The notes beneath the pieces are model-generated. The model did no database searches. It saw only the letters and a list, made by a program, of their open reading frames with translations, and was not told where the DNA came from. The position numbers and the translations under genes are program-made. Below, one piece after another: positions 10,353 through 21,085 of a DNA stretch of 64,000 nt (position 1 is its first letter; every line of letters starts with the position of its first letter). Source of the stretch: Asparagopsis taxiformis (lineage: Eukaryota > Rhodophyta > Florideophyceae > Bonnemaisoniales > Bonnemaisoniaceae); NCBI GenBank assembly GCA_030407315.1, contig JALQPE010000083.1, positions 124,001-188,000 on the forward strand, in the 5' to 3' direction.

Positions 10353-12232
10353 TCAGAAAGATGCTTTCAGCCTGTCCTTCAGGAGCGTCTTGAAGATGGC
10401 AAAAATATCTCCACCAACGTAGTCATTGTCCACAACGTTGACGAGGTGCAAAGAACTGCGAAGCTTTGTCAGCAGTGTTCGAGAGCTGCTCTCTTGTGGA
10501 TACAAATCGCCCCAGACATTTTCCCAAACACTGAACGCTTCGGCCTTCCAGACTTTGAATGACTGTGGATCCATCACAGTCGGTTGCATCACCTCACGGT
10601 CTGGAAAAACACCCCAAGTCACCGCACATGTAGTCTGTTGCTTCGCATTGGTTCGCAATTTGTCGCTATCGTCCGTTGCTGCGTAAATTGTAAGAGATGG
10701 ATAGTTCTTTGCTGCTTCGAACAGAGCATCGACGTCCTCAGATTTCGCAAAAAACTCAATGTATGCCTTCTGATAAACGTAACCGCCAGCACTTCCCCAT
10801 CCCACTGTGACGTCGCTTGATGGAGCGGCATTTACTCTCGGTTGGGAGTTGATTGTGAGAATACCGTTGCGGTTCAGCCAGACGAGAGGTCCTGAAATAA
10901 CTGTTGTTTCTGTTGCCAGCTCTTCAGTCTCTGACCATGGCAAGCGCTTCAGCTCACCCTTCTGGAACCGCGTAAAGACGCTGATGACATCTTCAAAGCT
11001 GTTCAGTTCTCCATATCGAGCTGCCGCATCTTCTCTGTGTTTGGATGATGCCCAACCGCATCCACCAAGAAGATGGTACGCAGCGAGATCACCATATGCA
11101 GGTGATCTATTGTCACCCCAGCGGCCGTTGGGATAGTCATCCCACGAGGCGGTTCGGTCGAGGTAAGACTTTGGTCGGTTGGCCCAAAAGATAGGGCGCA
11201 CATCTTCTTGACGGCGTTTGTCCACAGTCGCCGGACGCCATGGTAGGGACCGAATGGATTCAGTCTGAGGAATGAGATCGAGTTTATCGATTATACCCAT
11301 AACCGAGTTTTCAAGGTTGAGAGAGTAAAAGTGAATCCCTGGACAGAGACCCGATTTGAGAATACGTTGACACATGTCCACACCGAGACGAATTCCAAAC
11401 TCCTTGACAGCAGAATCGTCATCCTTGATCGGCTCCATGGCATCTAGTATAGCTTGTGGAACGATGGTCTTGCAGAAGCCTGTCATGCGCTTGAAGCCAG
11501 TATAATTCTGGATGGGAAGGATGCCAGGAAGTATTGGAATCGTAATACCATCCTTGCGACATCTAGTAACAAAGTTGAGGAAGGCATCAACATCGTAAAA
11601 CATCTGTGTAATAATAAAATCAACCCCGGCATCGACCTTTTCTTTAAGATGTCGCATCTCATCATCGTAACTCATTTTGTCGTCAAGGAAGCCAGCAGGA
11701 TGCCCCTCTGGGTAACCAGCAACACAGATTCCAAAGTAGTCACCGTAATTAGCACGAATGAAACGGACGAGATCGGTCGCAAACTCAAAGCCATCCTCAC
11801 ATTTGGTCCACTCTTGCCTGCGGGAGGATCACCGCGAAGAGCAAGAATGTTCCTAATACCGAGTGCTTTGGCTCCCTCTAAACCCTCCAGAACTTTACCG
11901 GCGGGCATGTTAGTGCAGGTGAGATGCATCATTACATCCACTCCGAGATATCTCTGAATATTTCCGGAGAGCTCGAGAGTGAGATCTGAAGTAGAACCAC
12001 CAGCTCCCCAGGTGACATCGCAAAAAAGAGGCTCGGCAGCAGTCATGCGTTCCACACGCTGGTAGAGATTTGTGACACCAGTCTCAGTCTTGGGTGGGAA
12101 GTACTCGAAGGAGAAGAAAGGGCGGCCTTCATTCTCGCGATGGCGGATCTTGTCGGCAATTTTGGGCAAATGACGCAAGTTGGGATCCATGTCAAGTAGC
12201 GGAGGGTTCTGAGACTCTGTCGTACCCTTCAT
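10353..12232 (-). CDS. MTHFR: Methylenetetrahydrofolate reductase, interrupted by one frameshift
   Basis: The N-terminal segment (from the ATG at 12232) carries FSFEYFPPKTETG, CDVTWGAGGS and LTCTNMP, ending in NILALRGDPPAG. The family sequence then continues in another frame as EWTKCEDGFEFATDLV, YFGICVAGYPEGHPAG and on through the FAD-binding barrel and the eukaryotic C-terminal regulatory domain (WGVFPDREVMQPT). The frame changes within 11812-11819, where the sequence reads GCAGGCAAGAG. One additional base would restore A-G-Q-E-W, and no GT-AG intron can explain it. Otherwise the gene is intact at about 620 residues. MTHFR reduces methylenetetrahydrofolate to methyl-THF for methionine synthesis. 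The cause may be sequence error, a recent mutation or frameshifting. The gene is convergent with the proteasome gene. Confidence 0.85.
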
Positions 12233-12565
12233 TAGTATCGGGCTGGTACTATAATGGAAAACGAACACGTGATTTCCCTGTGATAGCAAGTGAGATGAGA
12301 GCGTGTGGAGTTGAATACCGCTTCAACCCCAATCGAACACGGGATCACAGGGCAATAAATTCAGAGGACATAAGCCTACCAGACATATTGACCACTCCTC
12401 CCCATCGGACCAAAATAACTGGACCGTTTTCAGACCTCACATGATTTCAGTATGACTCGGGAAAAAGCGCGCGGAAAAAAAGGTTGCAGTAATTGATGCG
12501 CATGCTGATTATCAACCCTCCGATACCACCCAACACGCAGACTTGTGCTACCTCCGTTTCGCGTA
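12233..12565. promoter_or_regulatory. Shared upstream region of MTHFR and POLD2
   Basis: A 333 bp spacer between divergent start codons. It contains a 9-bp inverted repeat (12276-12284 and 12344-12352). No recognised promoter element. Confidence 0.4.
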
Positions 12566-14068
12566 ATGCCTTCCGCTAATCCTGTTGATGAAGTTTCTGT
12601 TATTCGTCAAACCGCGGAACTAGATCTCAAACCGTCTCAGCGATTCATCCTGCCGAAAAAGAAGAAATATTCGCCTCAATATGCGCATCTCTACTTCTGT
12701 CGATTGAGCGCAATGCGCCCACATGTCCTGCAATCAGCAAAGTCTACTTTTGGCGAGCCGAGTGACAATCTGCGCTACGCGGATCGCATTGTGGACGCTG
12801 CCGCAAATTCTGATGTCCCAACAGTCATTATCGGTGTCGTGTTTAGACAGATGGATGCGAAACCCAGCATTCTCGCGCAGTACGATGTCGTATCTACAGA
12901 CTTGATTCCGGCACCCCCACCCCGGTCACTCAATTCGTATGTCCGCGACGACGATCATTTATTTATTGAGGACGAGAACGGAAGATGTTCACTTGATATC
13001 TCGCAGCTCTCCAACGACGACATTCCTCCGTTTTTCGTTACCGGCTTTGTTGTAGCCGTGAAGGGCGTAGAGGAAAAGACGACTGGTTCCTTCAAGGTTT
13101 CTGCCTTTGCCAGTGTCGGACTCGCGCCCCAGCCGTCGCTCCCTCCCCTTTCTTCAGACAAATATATTTGCCTCGTTTCTGGATTTGCGTTCGGTCACGT
13201 GAATTCCAACCGCCTATCTCAGGAGCTTTTCCTGGAATTCATTCGTGGAAACATTGGGAGTCAACAGGAAGTGGCGGCGAGTGCACAAATTGTACAGCTG
13301 ATTGTGGCCGGTAATTTAGTCCCGCACGTCAACGACACAGAACATGGCGCAGCTGCAGTTTTGAAGTCACATGCAGCGCTGAAAGCTGGTGAGAAAGAAC
13401 GTGCAGCATCTCCCATCGTAGAAGTTGATCGCTATCTCTCAGCACTATCTTCAGCTATACCGGTCGTTGTCATGCCGGGTGAAGCCGACCCCGCCAACTA
13501 TCTCATGCCACAGCAGCCACTTCACCGTTGCCTTCTCCCGAGTTCGTCTCGCAATTCCAATTTGGCACGCGTGCCCAATCCCTGCGAATATTCCCTAGAT
13601 CACAGAATTGTACTTGGCACTTCTGGTCAGCCAGTTATCGACTTTGATCTGTACCACAAGTCGTGCATCAAGAGGGAGGATGGCAGTCCAGCAGAGCCAA
13701 CGTTACCCGCTGGTGAGACCGTGCTGGATATTATGGAAGTCATGCTCAACGGACGACACATTGCGCCGACTTGTCCAGATACATTAGGTTCGTACCCTTT
13801 TTATCAGCAGGATCCATTTATCCTGGATCGTACGCCTCACATATTCTTCTCGGGTAATCAAGCAGGTTTCGCCACCAGGCTGACGCGGTCAACTCTAAGT
13901 CAGACGCAGGGTACATCTGCAGGGTCGATGCAAATAGACAGTGAATTCGGTATGGAGAAAAGCGTGAGATTGATTTCAGTCCCCCGGTTTGACGAAAGTG
14001 GTCAAGCCGTGCTTGTCAACTTGAGGACACTTGAATGTACAGTGAGAGAATTTGCCATGACGATGTAA
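12566..14068 (+). CDS. POLD2: DNA polymerase delta small (regulatory) subunit
   Basis: A 500-residue intronless protein. The N-terminal OB-fold part includes the YSPQYAHLYFCRLSAMRP block typical of p50/Pol31 proteins. The C-terminal part is the inactivated calcineurin-like phosphoesterase domain: YICLVSGFAFG, a VDRYLSALSS...VVMPGEADPAN stretch, LPQQPLH-like LMPQQPLHRCLL, and APTCPDTLGSYPFYQQDPF near the end. The subunit holds the catalytic p125 and helps bind PCNA at replication forks. The start is the first in-frame ATG at 12566. Length is close to that of animal and plant POLD2. Confidence 0.93.
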   Translation: MPSANPVDEVSVIRQTAELDLKPSQRFILPKKKKYSPQYAHLYFCRLSAMRPHVLQSAKSTFGEPSDNLRYADRIVDAAANSDVPTVIIGVVFRQMDAKPSILAQYDVVSTDLIPAPPPRSLNSYVRDDDHLFIEDENGRCSLDISQLSNDDIPPFFVTGFVVAVKGVEEKTTGSFKVSAFASVGLAPQPSLPPLSSDKYICLVSGFAFGHVNSNRLSQELFLEFIRGNIGSQQEVAASAQIVQLIVAGNLVPHVNDTEHGAAAVLKSHAALKAGEKERAASPIVEVDRYLSALSSAIPVVVMPGEADPANYLMPQQPLHRCLLPSSSRNSNLARVPNPCEYSLDHRIVLGTSGQPVIDFDLYHKSCIKREDGSPAEPTLPAGETVLDIMEVMLNGRHIAPTCPDTLGSYPFYQQDPFILDRTPHIFFSGNQAGFATRLTRSTLSQTQGTSAGSMQIDSEFGMEKSVRLISVPRFDESGQAVLVNLRTLECTVREFAMTM

Positions 14069-14481
14069 ATATACGAGCGCTTATGGTGTTGTCCACACTA
14101 ATCTATACGTCTAGTAGACAATGTTTACATGTTTTCTTCATTTCAAGATACCGTATTTCATGAAGTTGTAGACCCTACATAATCTATTCAGTACAGCGTC
14201 AAACAACTGTTGAATGGATACTCGTAACTCAGTTGTAAGCTATTTCTGCGATGACGATGCCAGCTGCTTTGAATCTTCTGAGAATTCATTCAGCGATTGC
14301 ATCACCCAAGACCGGGCAGTTGATCTGAAGCATGTTAACGACTTTAATGGATCACTGATATTTTGAAATCGCTTAAAATATGTATGTTTTTCGTGTAATT
14401 CACTGCACTCAAGTTCACCAGAGGCGGACATCACGCGGCGAAGGTTTGATCTTTCTATCCTGCACCAAGTTGCACAGCCTG
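14069..14481. other. Spacer between POLD2 and the uL3 gene
   Basis: 413 bp, AT-rich. An in-frame ATG at 14380 could extend the uL3 protein by 34 residues, but the extension does not look like a targeting peptide. No other feature seen. Confidence 0.4.
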
Positions 14482-15315
14482 ATGGCTACCCTAAGATTGC
14501 GGCAGTTGTATTCGCGGGTTTATCGATCAATTTGTACAACTGCAACTCCGGCTCCACAGCCTGGATCCAGAGGTGAACATCGACCATGTGGGCTATTGGC
14601 ACGCAAGGTGGGAATGATGAATCTGTGGGACAATGAGGGAACGCGGCACCCAATTACAGTGCTTTGTATTGATCGCTGCCACGTCCTTCAAGTGAAGGAA
14701 CCTCGCGAATCGGATCGATGGGGCCGGTGGTCAATCCAAGTTGGGGCGGGGCCGAAGCGACCGTTCAAGGTGAACAAGGCGCAGCGATACCACTGCGCCA
14801 AAGCAGGCGTGGAACCCAAGCAGATTATGGCGGAGTTTCGCATCCACCCAATGTTCAAACTAGATATTGGGACTGAGCTGCGTGCCAACCATTTTGCAGC
14901 TGGGCAGTACATCGATGTTACGGGAACTTCAATAGGGAAGGGTACGCAAGGTGTAATGAAACGATGGGGTTTTGCGGGAGGTCCAGCTTCGCACGGAACT
15001 AGTAAGGCGCATAGAAAGGCTGGCTCAATTGGTATGTCTACCAAGCCAGGAAAGGTTTTCAAGGGGAAAAAGATGGCTGGACGAATGGGGAATGAACGGG
15101 TGACGGTGCATAATCTAATGGTGTATCGCGTGGATGCTGTGCGAAATTTGCTTTATGTCAGAGGGGCTGTGCCAGGCAATTCTGGAGGATGGGTTCGTGT
15201 TAGAGATGCTGTGAAGAAGTTGTACAAACAGCAACACGCGCCGCCCGCTCTGCGACAAACGACGGATTCAGTTTCAGAGTGGGAGAAGGGTGTGCTCCAA
15301 GAAAAGACGTTGTAA
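14482..15315 (+). CDS. MRPL3: Organellar (probably mitochondrial) ribosomal protein uL3
   Basis: 277 residues. A basic, Ser/Thr/Arg-rich leader (MATLRLRQLYSRVYRSICTT) precedes a bacterial-type uL3 core: GLLARKVGMMNLWDNEG near residue 45, then VTGTSIGKGTQGVMKRWGFAGG and RKAGSIG...KPGKVFKGKKMAGRMGNE, the long loop that reaches the peptidyl-transferase centre. The leader's amphipathic arginine pattern argues for mitochondria over plastid, but plastid uL3 is a real alternative. I chose the ATG at 14482 because translation from there begins directly with the targeting-like leader. No intron. Confidence 0.85.
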   Translation: MATLRLRQLYSRVYRSICTTATPAPQPGSRGEHRPCGLLARKVGMMNLWDNEGTRHPITVLCIDRCHVLQVKEPRESDRWGRWSIQVGAGPKRPFKVNKAQRYHCAKAGVEPKQIMAEFRIHPMFKLDIGTELRANHFAAGQYIDVTGTSIGKGTQGVMKRWGFAGGPASHGTSKAHRKAGSIGMSTKPGKVFKGKKMAGRMGNERVTVHNLMVYRVDAVRNLLYVRGAVPGNSGGWVRVRDAVKKLYKQQHAPPALRQTTDSVSEWEKGVLQEKTL

Positions 15316-15449
15316 AATTTATTTGGAAAAGTAGTTTTCATCGTGGTATCGGGCCTAACCTGTGTGATGCGCCCAAATCTGAATTTAGTCATCTTCGTCT
15401 CCCACGCTGATTAACGACCAGCAAACTGCTATCAGGGCTCGAATCCATT

Positions 15450-16133
15450 ATGTCCTTCGACGCTGCTGCGTGGGTGCCCTCGTCGGTCTGCACTTTGCAC
15501 GGAAATGGGACAGCCGTGTCAAATTCGCCTTTTCTCTCTGGCGCCAACCTGTGCTCACCTCGATATGTGTCAAGTTTTGTGGCGCGTCGCTTTGGAAGCT
15601 TGCGGCGAAGTAGTAGCTCATCACAGGTAGGTTTTCAGAGTAAAACTTCACCATCTTCGCACAATCACAATCATGGACACAGTCACGAACACAGTCACAA
15701 TCACAAAGTGCCATGGGATGGTACGAACATAGACCCCGAAAAGATGGTAAGCCAAGTGCAATTTACCGAGTCAGGATTGATTCCTGCGATCGCTCAACAA
15801 TATGACACTGGGGAGATACTCATGATGGCATGGATGAACGCTGAATCGATTCGGGAAACTATGCTGCATGGACGCGTTGTGTACTACTCGAGATCACGCA
15901 ACCAGCTGTGGAGAAAGGGAGACACTTCGGGACAGATTCAGGTATTGAAGGACTTGTTTTTGGATTGTGACGGTGACACGATTCTAGTCAAAGTAGATCA
16001 ACTCGGCGTAGCATGCCACACTGGGCGTCGATCATGTTTTTACACTGCTTTCCGACCTCCAACAGGCGAACCGGAGATAACTATGGATGTGCTAATGGAT
16101 CCAAAGGAACTGTACGGGTCGAAGAAGCAATAG
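15450..16133 (+). CDS. HISI: Phosphoribosyl-AMP cyclohydrolase, plastid type, with His-rich linker
   Basis: 227 residues, intronless. An N-terminal Ser-rich, low-acidic stretch of ~65 residues looks like a plastid transit peptide. It is followed at about residues 70-87 by a His-rich segment alternating H with N/G/S/E, then the catalytic domain. Domain signatures: AWMNAESIRET, YYSRSRNQLWRKGDTSG, the DCDGDT metal-binding aspartates, and GVACHTGRRSCFY with the zinc-binding cysteines. It opens the ring of PR-AMP in histidine synthesis. Plants carry HisI fused to HisE (PR-ATP pyrophosphatase); here the protein stops after the HisI domain, so HisE must be elsewhere. The His tract could bind metal (inference). 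Confidence 0.93.
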   Translation: MSFDAAAWVPSSVCTLHGNGTAVSNSPFLSGANLCSPRYVSSFVARRFGSLRRSSSSSQVGFQSKTSPSSHNHNHGHSHEHSHNHKVPWDGTNIDPEKMVSQVQFTESGLIPAIAQQYDTGEILMMAWMNAESIRETMLHGRVVYYSRSRNQLWRKGDTSGQIQVLKDLFLDCDGDTILVKVDQLGVACHTGRRSCFYTAFRPPTGEPEITMDVLMDPKELYGSKKQ

Positions 16134-16169
16134 CGAGTAAACAGTCGAATGTAGAGATGTGCCATGCAG

Positions 16170-16340
16170 TCACTTTTTAAACTTTTTCTCTGAGAAGAGC
16201 ACGTGCATGTTCACAACTGGATCGAACTTCATCAGTTCCAGTTTGTGCGGTATTGTTTTCGGATTTTTTCGCTTCACATAGTAGTAGCCAGTTCCGGCAT
16301 TTGACATCAGTCGGATGAGAACAGATTTCCCTTTGGCCAT
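16170..16340 (-). CDS. MRPL33: Ribosomal protein bL33, mitochondrial type (56 residues)
   Basis: A small gene, ATG at 16340 to TGA ending at 16170. The protein begins MAKGKSVLIRLMSNAGTGYY, continues YVKRKNPKTIPHKLELMKFD and ends in KKFKK. This is the full length and pattern of bacterial/mitochondrial bL33: the K-x-x-x-I/V-RL-S-A-G-T-G-YYY start, the (K/R)NP turn and the L-KFDPVV end. The zinc-ribbon cysteines of some bL33 proteins are absent, as in most mitochondrial members. There is no cleavable presequence, which is normal for mitochondrial L33. It is convergent with the HisI gene (36 bp between stops). Confidence 0.92.
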   Translation of the reverse strand: MAKGKSVLIRLMSNAGTGYYYVKRKNPKTIPHKLELMKFDPVVNMHVLFSEKKFKK

Positions 16341-16783
16341 CGCTCGAACTTGGAGAGAGAGTGTTTCGCAAGCAGAATGTTCGTTGGAGACCTGGTTAGT
16401 TGAGAGAGCTTGCGGTCGGTGTTCGTTTGGGTAACCGCGTGTGATCCAGTAACCGCCTCATATACACGTGTGAACAGGAAGACCGGTAGGCGCAAAAGTG
16501 AAATTGAAAGAGTTATTTCAAATGTGGGTTGATAGGTTGGCCTCCGCGATGTTTCGTACTGACTTGTGTACAATTACATTTGCAGTCCAACAGATACCGT
16601 GTAGACAATCCTTCAATCGAGCCCACCCGTGGCTATCTGCATCTACTGCCTCCAATTTCTTGCCCCGTAAATCAACCACGATCAATTTGTTCCAACGCCT
16701 CCCAAGATAAATCTCGCTCGCCGCTGCCTTTCCGCCGTATCTGCAAGCGAGGTTTTACCGGTTCTCAACAACCAGAAAGCAAC
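16341..16783. promoter_or_regulatory. Shared upstream region of bL33 and AP-3 delta
   Basis: 443 bp between divergent starts. Short open frames here are not coding by any sign I can see. No defined element recognised. Confidence 0.4.
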
Positions 16784-19634
16784 ATGTTTCAAGGCATTAT
16801 CTTCCAGCAGTCGCTGCAAGATCTTGTCAAAGGAATCCGAGCACATAGACGCGATGAAGATGAATATATTCGAACCAAAGTTGCAGAGATTGGCGCAGAA
16901 TGCAGAAGCTCTGACATTGCCAAAAAGACCACCGGAGTCTTGAAATTGACGCATGTAAGCTCCATCAGTCAACAGCTGATCCCCATTCAACCTCATCACT
17001 TGCAACAAAAGCTAACCTTCTTTTCCACTTCTCCACTAACAGTTACAAATGATGGGTCACAACATCTCGTTTGCTTCATTCTACATCGTTGAAGTCATGA
17101 GCAATCCGGATTTTGCTTCAAAGCGGATAGGGTACCTTGCAGCTGCGCAGTCTTTCTCACCAACAACCGACGTACTTCTTCTGACTACAAATCAGTTTAA
17201 AAAGGACTTGACCAATGGAAAGCTTCAAGATTGTTCTCTTGCTCTTTCATGTCTATCCAAATTGGTCACGGAGGATCTTGGTCGCGACTTGGAACACGAC
17301 GTCAGCCTACTGCTCAATAGTCCTCGCCCGTACATCCGCAAGAAAGCTTTATTGGTTTTGTATCGCTTGATTATGGTCCATCCCGATACGCTTCCTGTGG
17401 TAAGTGCGCGCTTCCGTGAACGATTAACCGATACAGACCCAAGTGTCATATGTGCTGCCGTCACAGTCACTTGTGAGCTTGCCCGAGCATCCCCACAGAG
17501 CTTCCTCTCCCTCGCACCTGTTCTATATCAGCTCCTCACAAACAAAGATAGCAACAATTGGATGCTGATCAAGATTGTTAAATTGATGGGTGTTCTAACA
17601 CCGTTGGAACCGCGTCTAGGGAAGAAGCTTGTGGAGCCACTCACGGCACTCATGCGAACTACTCGCGCAAAGAGCTTGTTGTACGAATGCTGCAGCACTG
17701 TTACTTCCGGTTTAATGGCCCATCCAGAAGCTGTTGAACTTTGCGCGCAGAGGCTTGGCGAATTTATGAATGACTCAGATCAAAACCTGAAGTACCTGGG
17801 ACTGCTGTCTATGCGAAAGTTGATTCAGGCACATCCACATTTCGCGCTGGAGCATAGAGATAATATCTTGGATTGCTTGGATGATGAGGACATAGGAATT
17901 CGCATGCGTGCATTGGAACTGGTTTCCGAGTTTGTTAAGAAGCGTACATTGCGAGAGATTTCGCGAATACTTCTGCGAAAACTCCGAAGAGCATGCGCGG
18001 AGGGTTTCAGCGTGGAGGCTATGGTGCGACAAAATATATCCGGTAGCGCAATCCAAGCACAGTCAGATCCACATTCGAATCTTGTTGACCAAGAAACTCC
18101 TTATAGGGAGGCTCTTGCGATGCAGCTTTTACGAGCCGGAACATACAGACGTGGCAAGGATGCGAAGCAATCAGGATATGAAATTCTTTTGACTGGCGAT
18201 GATTTTGCGTGGTATGTCACCACAATATTGGGCGGTCTGGCTGAAATATCACTGCTCTCAGCAAAAGTCAGAAATCTTATTGGAGACCAGCTACTGGAGC
18301 TAACATCCCGCGTTGAAGCTGTACGTAGTATAAGCGTCAAAGTGGCTCTCAGTCTACTGGCTTCGAAGAAAAGTTCCTCAATTGCTTCAACAGCAATTAT
18401 GAATCCCAGCAAAGATAATGGCGAAGTTCCTGGTAGCATCATTGATGGTGATGCGGAACAGACCACAGAGGCAGCAGAAGATGTAACTCCTCAATCTCAA
18501 CCGGAACGCACTGATGTCGAAATGCAAGGGCCCGATATTGAGTTATCTGCGAGTCTTGCTGGTAGTACTGCTTGGATTGTTGGGGAATATAGTGAACTAA
18601 TCACCGATCACCTTGCTGCCGCCAAGATATTGACTGCATTTCCGATCGGTGCTCTCGATTCAGCTGCACAAGTTAGGCTACTTATGGCCTGCGTGAAGAT
18701 CTATTCATTATGTCCAGACGGCAGTGCTGGAGAAATTGCTCAACTTCTTGAAGAGTATATCGAGATTCTCGTGGACAGTCCATTTCCAGAAGTTCAGGAG
18801 CGAAGTTGGTTCTTCAAGGCGATTTTGAAAGATGTCAACTCCGGCTCTCGTGAGATTTTAGTTGCTCTCTTTGAAGGAAAGTTGAAACCTGTCGATGCAA
18901 GAGCTCAAACAAAAATTCCATTGCCAGAAGGGCTTGATCTGGAACAACCTCTTCTTGATACTGGATCAGAATCACTGTACTCGTATCTCGTGAAGCACAT
19001 TGGAATTGAGGAGGAAGAAGTCGTGGAGGAGGACGATGAACTGTTTAAAGAGGCTATATATTCTAATAGTGCGTTTGCACCAGGCATAGAAAACATGGCT
19101 GAAGGTACAGTTTCGAATCAGACTACACTCCTGAGTAATTTACCGAGTTCTGCGAACAAAGAACATAGCCCGTTCTATCTGGGATCTACACAGGACAAAG
19201 AGAAGACTTCCGAAAGAATTGTTGATCACGGTACAGATCAAATGTCTCGTTACGGTTACGATGCGGAAAAATTATCTAGCGAGGCAGCTGTGGTTATGGC
19301 AGAAGAAAATCCATTGGGGCTGGATATAAGTGATGAGGATCGGGCACCAGGGTCTGGAATAAGGCCCCAAATAGATGAGAGATTGCAAGCTGCTTTCGAT
19401 GACGCGTTCGCTGGAAATGAATCAGAGTCTCGAGATGTGAGCAAATCATCTAAGCGTAAGAAGAAAAAGGATAAGAAAGAGCGGAAGAACAAAGGGAAGG
19501 GGAAGGCAGCGCAGAATGGTCAAACTACAGAGAGCAGCTTAATCGACTTCGACTCAGTTCCTGCCACATCAGCATCTAATGTGGGCGAATCATCGTCAAG
19601 ACCGAGACATCTTGCAGATGTTTTGTTATCCTAG
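16784..19634 (+). CDS. AP3D1: AP-3 complex subunit delta (2 exons)
   Basis: Exons 16784-16954 and 17043-19634 (phase 0, 88 bp intron, donor GTAAGC) give 920 residues. Exon 1 encodes the conserved start MFQGIIFQQSLQDLVKGIRA, and the junction reads LTHLQMMGHNISFASFYIVE, as in AP3D proteins. Next come the KRIGYLAAAQSF and LLTTNQFKKDL blocks of the adaptin trunk, an armadillo-like solenoid to about residue 600. The C-terminal hinge is acidic, followed by a lysine-rich tract (KRKKKKDKKERKNKGKGK). AP-3 sorts membrane cargo from Golgi/endosome to vacuole or lysosome-related organelles. The ear domain seems short or absent. Confidence 0.9.
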
Positions 19635-19744
19635 TTGCGAAGTGAGTGTCGTATGTAGCTTGTTCAGCTTGAATCACTGCTGCATTTACTGCAGCAGTGG
19701 ACTTCCAATTACACCTAACTATATATACAAATGAACTGTATCAT

Positions 19745-21085
19745 CTAAACGAATGTAAGAATAAGGGTGCGGCTGAAATCCAAGCCTTTCTCTGTAACAA
19801 CGAGCTTGGTCCCCGATGTCATAAGATCAACGAGGGACTTTTCCAAGTTCTTCGCGGTGGCCTTTTGAAGCACTGCTGGTGCAGATGCATAAATGGTCTT
19901 GCCCGCTTCAGTACGCAAGAACGGTGATGTAGCGCGCAAATCCGGATCAATCGCAATCTCTTCCAGAAATTCACTGAGCTTCGTATCCCCTTTCAGTTTC
20001 ATTTCCATCGGTGCAGGCGCACCGCAAACTGGACAATCGTCACGCTTCACATTCTGGTATGTTAGCGTGTACACCCCCATTTTCCCATTGTACATCATAT
20101 AGTCATTCATGTTATCGGCGATAGAGGTTATCATCTTCAATGCTTCGTTTGCACACGAAGCGGCGACAATCGCATTCGTCGAAGCTACCGCTGGAATGAT
20201 GTTCTTCGCAACTCCCTGCGTTAAACGATAGGTCACGCCCTTGATACCGAATTGTTGCGCTCGCGCCTTGGCATGTTCGAAAAGCCACTGCGTATGCTCT
20301 GGATTGTCCATATCGAGTTTGACGTCGCCAAATGGCTTCAGCTTGCCCCACAGTACAACGTTTGCATATTCGATACAGTGTTCGGGTAGGCGGGGAGTGT
20401 TTGCAATGGTACATAATGGATAGTTTTTAGCGGGCGGAAAGAGACTCAACGTACACTCAAAACAGGAAGTAAAGCGTGGGTATATAACACGAGCTTGACC
20501 TTGGAATCCTTCAGTGCCGCCATCTATGAGTGGAATGACTGTCGATTGTCGCCAACTGCCGTCAATGTCCTGCTCGACAAGACTAACAAGCATGGCATTG
20601 AGCCAGCGCCTGGCGTCGATAGAGTCGAGACCTGCGATGATAATCTTGAATTGACTGTAGAAATCTTGATCGAAATCCTTGATGTTTGCGTGATAAGGAA
20701 TAACGGTTGTTCCAGGTACTTTGGACATAATGAATTGTGCAGCCACGAGAGCTTTAGGTTTGCCGACATCTTTTGCACGGAACAGAAACTGTCGATTGAG
20801 ATTTGTGACATCGATTGTGTCTAAGTCGATTACATGGATGTTTCGAAAACCGGACAGTGCCACGTTTTTGAGTAGCTCACATCCTAATCCACCAGCGCCG
20901 ATTATGAGAATTTTACAGCTCTGTCGGAGAAAGATTTCTGTGTTGGTGGCTTCCGATGGTGACAGGTACTGGCTTAGTGTTGTGCTGTTTCGTAATAGAT
21001 GGCCAAGTCCTCCCCATAGAGGACCATCAGGTCGCCATCCTGGTACATCTGGGGTCTCCCCTGTTGACCTCGAATCTGTTTGCAT
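19745..21085 (-). CDS. UBA3: NEDD8-activating enzyme E1 catalytic subunit
   Basis: 446 residues, intronless. The adenylation domain contains ILIIGAGGLGCELLKN (nucleotide loop) and DLDTIDVTNLNRQFLFR. The catalytic cysteine lies in YPLCTIANTPR, at about residue 225. CFECTL and the later CPVCG pair supply structural zinc cysteines. A C-terminal ubiquitin-fold domain follows (MELKLKGD-like MEMKLKGDTKLSEFLEEI) that recruits the E2. With APPBP1/NAE1 (not in this window) it activates NEDD8 for cullin modification. The ATG at 21085 is the first in frame. It is convergent with AP-3 delta (110 bp). Confidence 0.95.
   Translation of the reverse strand: MQTDSRSTGETPDVPGWRPDGPLWGGLGHLLRNSTTLSQYLSPSEATNTEIFLRQSCKILIIGAGGLGCELLKNVALSGFRNIHVIDLDTIDVTNLNRQFLFRAKDVGKPKALVAAQFIMSKVPGTTVIPYHANIKDFDQDFYSQFKIIIAGLDSIDARRWLNAMLVSLVEQDIDGSWRQSTVIPLIDGGTEGFQGQARVIYPRFTSCFECTLSLFPPAKNYPLCTIANTPRLPEHCIEYANVVLWGKLKPFGDVKLDMDNPEHTQWLFEHAKARAQQFGIKGVTYRLTQGVAKNIIPAVASTNAIVAASCANEALKMITSIADNMNDYMMYNGKMGVYTLTYQNVKRDDCPVCGAPAPMEMKLKGDTKLSEFLEEIAIDPDLRATSPFLRTEAGKTIYASAPAVLQKATAKNLEKSLVDLMTSGTKLVVTEKGLDFSRTLILTFV

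Noticed and set aside
10353..12289. Reading MTHFR as two separate overlapping genes
   Set aside because: Both parts belong to one continuous family sequence and the change of frame occurs inside a conserved block. The downstream part has no natural start.
12276..12352. Inverted repeat CCCTGTGAT/ATCACAGGG with a TTCGATT string between, resembling a tRNA acceptor stem and T-loop
   Set aside because: No T-stem, D-arm or anticodon arm can be formed in either the normal or permuted order. It is probably chance.
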